A stretch of DNA of 6,712 bases, from NCBI GenBank assembly GCA_014239715.1, contig JAAZYJ010000182.1, positions 1 to 6,712 on the forward strand, read 5' to 3'. A model generated the notes under the pieces. The model did not search any database. It was not told where the DNA came from and was given only the letters and a program-made list of their open reading frames with translations. The translations under genes were made by a program, and so were the position numbers. This stretch comes from Flavobacteriales bacterium. GTDB taxonomy: Bacteria > Bacteroidota > Bacteroidia > Flavobacteriales > Parvicellaceae. Numbering within the stretch: position 1 is the stretch's first letter; every line of letters starts with the position of its first letter. This document shows positions 5,607 to 6,712 of the stretch, piece after piece.

Positions 5607-6712
5607 GTGGTTAACAAAAAGAAAATATTTAACGACCCAATCTATGGTTTTATTTCAGTACCGGACGAACTAATTTTAGAAATCGTTGACCACCCCTATT
5701 TTCAACGACTTAGGAGAATTAAACAACTCGGACTCACAGATGTTGTTTACCCGGGGGCGCTGCACACCAGGTTTCATCATGCGCTGGGTTGTACATTTTT
5801 AATGCAAAAAGCCATCATTTCGTTGCGCGAGAAGGGGCACGAAATAACGCTGGAGGAGGAAAATGGAGCAATATTAGCGATACTTCTGCACGACATAGGC
5901 CACGGGCCATTCTCTCATGCATTGGAACATTCTGTTGTGAAAGGAATTACTCATGAGGAGATCTCTCTTCATTTCATGAAGGTGCTGAATTTAGAATTTG
6001 AAGGTCGGCTCAGTACAGCAATAGAGATCTTCAACAATTCGTACCATAAGAAATTCTTGCATCAGCTAGTATCCAGTCAGCTGGATATGGATCGATTAGA
6101 TTACTTAAGTAGAGACAGCTTCTATTCCGGTGTATCAGAAGGTGTGGTCAGCAGTGAAAGGATCATCGACATGTTGGATGTGGCGGACGATCAGCTGGTA
6201 GTGCAGCAAAAAGGGATCTATTCAGTTGAAAAGTTCATTGTTGCCAGAAGGCTCATGTACTGGCAGGTTTATCTTCACAAAACTGTGATCTCTGCTGAAT
6301 TTATGTTGGTGAAGATCCTTGAACGAGCCAAATTATTGGCTTCTGAAGGTCACATGCTCTTTTGCTCGCCCTCACTCAAATTTTTCTTAAACAATAGTGT
6401 AGAAAAAGATGACTTCAAACATAAATCTACGCTTGACACCTTTGCCCAATTGGATGATTATGATCTTATGGGCGCTATAAAGGTCTGGGCAGAATCTTCA
6501 GATCAGGTCCTCAGTCAGCTTTGTAAGGCAATGGTTGACCGAGATTTATTTAAAGTTGTGATCAGCAATGAACCATTCAGTGACACTTATATTCAAGATC
6601 TAAGCAACAAGATCAGTGAGTGTTATGCCCTTGATCCGGCCCTGGTTCACTACTACATTATACACGAAGAAATAGCAAACAATGCATACAGCCTGGAAAA
6701 TGAGTCAATAAA
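5607..6712 (+). CDS. HD-domain phosphohydrolase, SAMHD1/YdhJ-like (cut by right window edge)
   Basis: Metal-dependent HD-superfamily hydrolase, most like the SAMHD1/dNTP triphosphohydrolase-like bacterial family. Cytoplasmic; the likely substrates are (d)NTPs, but this is inferred from family. 368 codons are visible with no stop, so probably only a short C-terminal part is missing. Seen: NDPIYGFISVP (9-19), HPYFQRLRRIKQLG (29-42), RFHHALG (55-61), LLHDIGHGPFSH (93-104) and QLDMDRLDYLSRD (158-170). Aligned with SAMHD1, His58, His95-Asp96 and Asp162 match its four metal ligands His167, His206-Asp207 and Asp311, and Arg55, His99, His104, Tyr166 and Asp170 match other active-site residues. The start is GTG at 5607: the family N-terminus begins a few residues before NDPIYGF, there is no ATG in this frame nearby, and the first in-frame ATG falls after the RFHHALG motif. 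It is divergent from porX. Related genomes often have lpxD downstream, which cannot be seen here. Confidence 0.92.
   Translation, partial: MVNKKKIFNDPIYGFISVPDELILEIVDHPYFQRLRRIKQLGLTDVVYPGALHTRFHHALGCTFLMQKAIISLREKGHEITLEEENGAILAILLHDIGHGPFSHALEHSVVKGITHEEISLHFMKVLNLEFEGRLSTAIEIFNNSYHKKFLHQLVSSQLDMDRLDYLSRDSFYSGVSEGVVSSERIIDMLDVADDQLVVQQKGIYSVEKFIVARRLMYWQVYLHKTVISAEFMLVKILERAKLLASEGHMLFCSPSLKFFLNNSVEKDDFKHKSTLDTFAQLDDYDLMGAIKVWAESSDQVLSQLCKAMVDRDLFKVVISNEPFSDTYIQDLSNKISECYALDPALVHYYIIHEEIANNAYSLENESI

Noticed and set aside
5552..5617. Upstream ATG at 5617 as the start of porX
   Set aside because: The added 22 residues precede the normal receiver-domain start and would overlap the divergent HD gene; MSNKILWADDE at 5551 is the standard beginning.
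1..6712. Mobile element, CRISPR array, phage or defence island, rRNA or tRNA
   Set aside because: No transposase or integrase frame, no regularly spaced repeats and no RNA gene signature were seen; the genes are ordinary chromosomal housekeeping and regulatory genes.

Overview
The window looks like chromosomal DNA from a member of the Bacteroidota, probably a Flavobacteriia-like lineage. It encodes a PorX-type response regulator (receiver fused to a PglZ/alkaline-phosphatase-superfamily domain, linked to the type IX secretion system) and the alanine-dehydrogenase-like protein with the N-terminal extension typical of this phylum. It also has AT-rich start regions without clear Shine-Dalgarno sequences and a few TAnnTTTG boxes of the Bacteroidota sigma-factor type. 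I see no mobile element, CRISPR array, rRNA or tRNA.

Layout, left to right. The 5' part of aroB (3-dehydroquinate synthase) runs leftward off the edge. A 75-bp divergent spacer separates it from a rightward monofunctional proline dehydrogenase whose C-terminus is a six-arginine tail encoded by an AGA microsatellite. That gene meets, tail to tail and sharing the tetranucleotide TTAA of both stop codons, a leftward gene for a membrane-anchored cysteine-motif protein that carries an internal duplication. To its right lies a tightly packed leftward operon read as porX > tsaE > alanine dehydrogenase, with 1-nt and 4-nt overlaps. The cysteine-motif gene may be its last, more loosely attached member. 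A 55-bp divergent spacer separates porX from a rightward, GTG-initiated HD-domain phosphohydrolase gene that runs off the right edge.

Functionally this is mostly core metabolism and regulation: aromatic amino-acid synthesis, proline catabolism, alanine/pyruvate redox chemistry, tRNA t6A modification, control of type IX secretion, and nucleotide hydrolysis. No new multi-gene system is evident. The best candidates for a second look are the duplicated Cys-motif membrane protein, the loss of the canonical catalytic histidine in the alanine-dehydrogenase homologue, the coupled porX-tsaE-ald arrangement, and TAnnTTTG boxes that abut start codons and suggest leaderless transcripts. Two genes would be misplaced by simple longest-ATG rules: proline dehydrogenase and porX both have spurious upstream ATGs overlapping the divergent neighbour. 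The HD gene has no suitable ATG at all.
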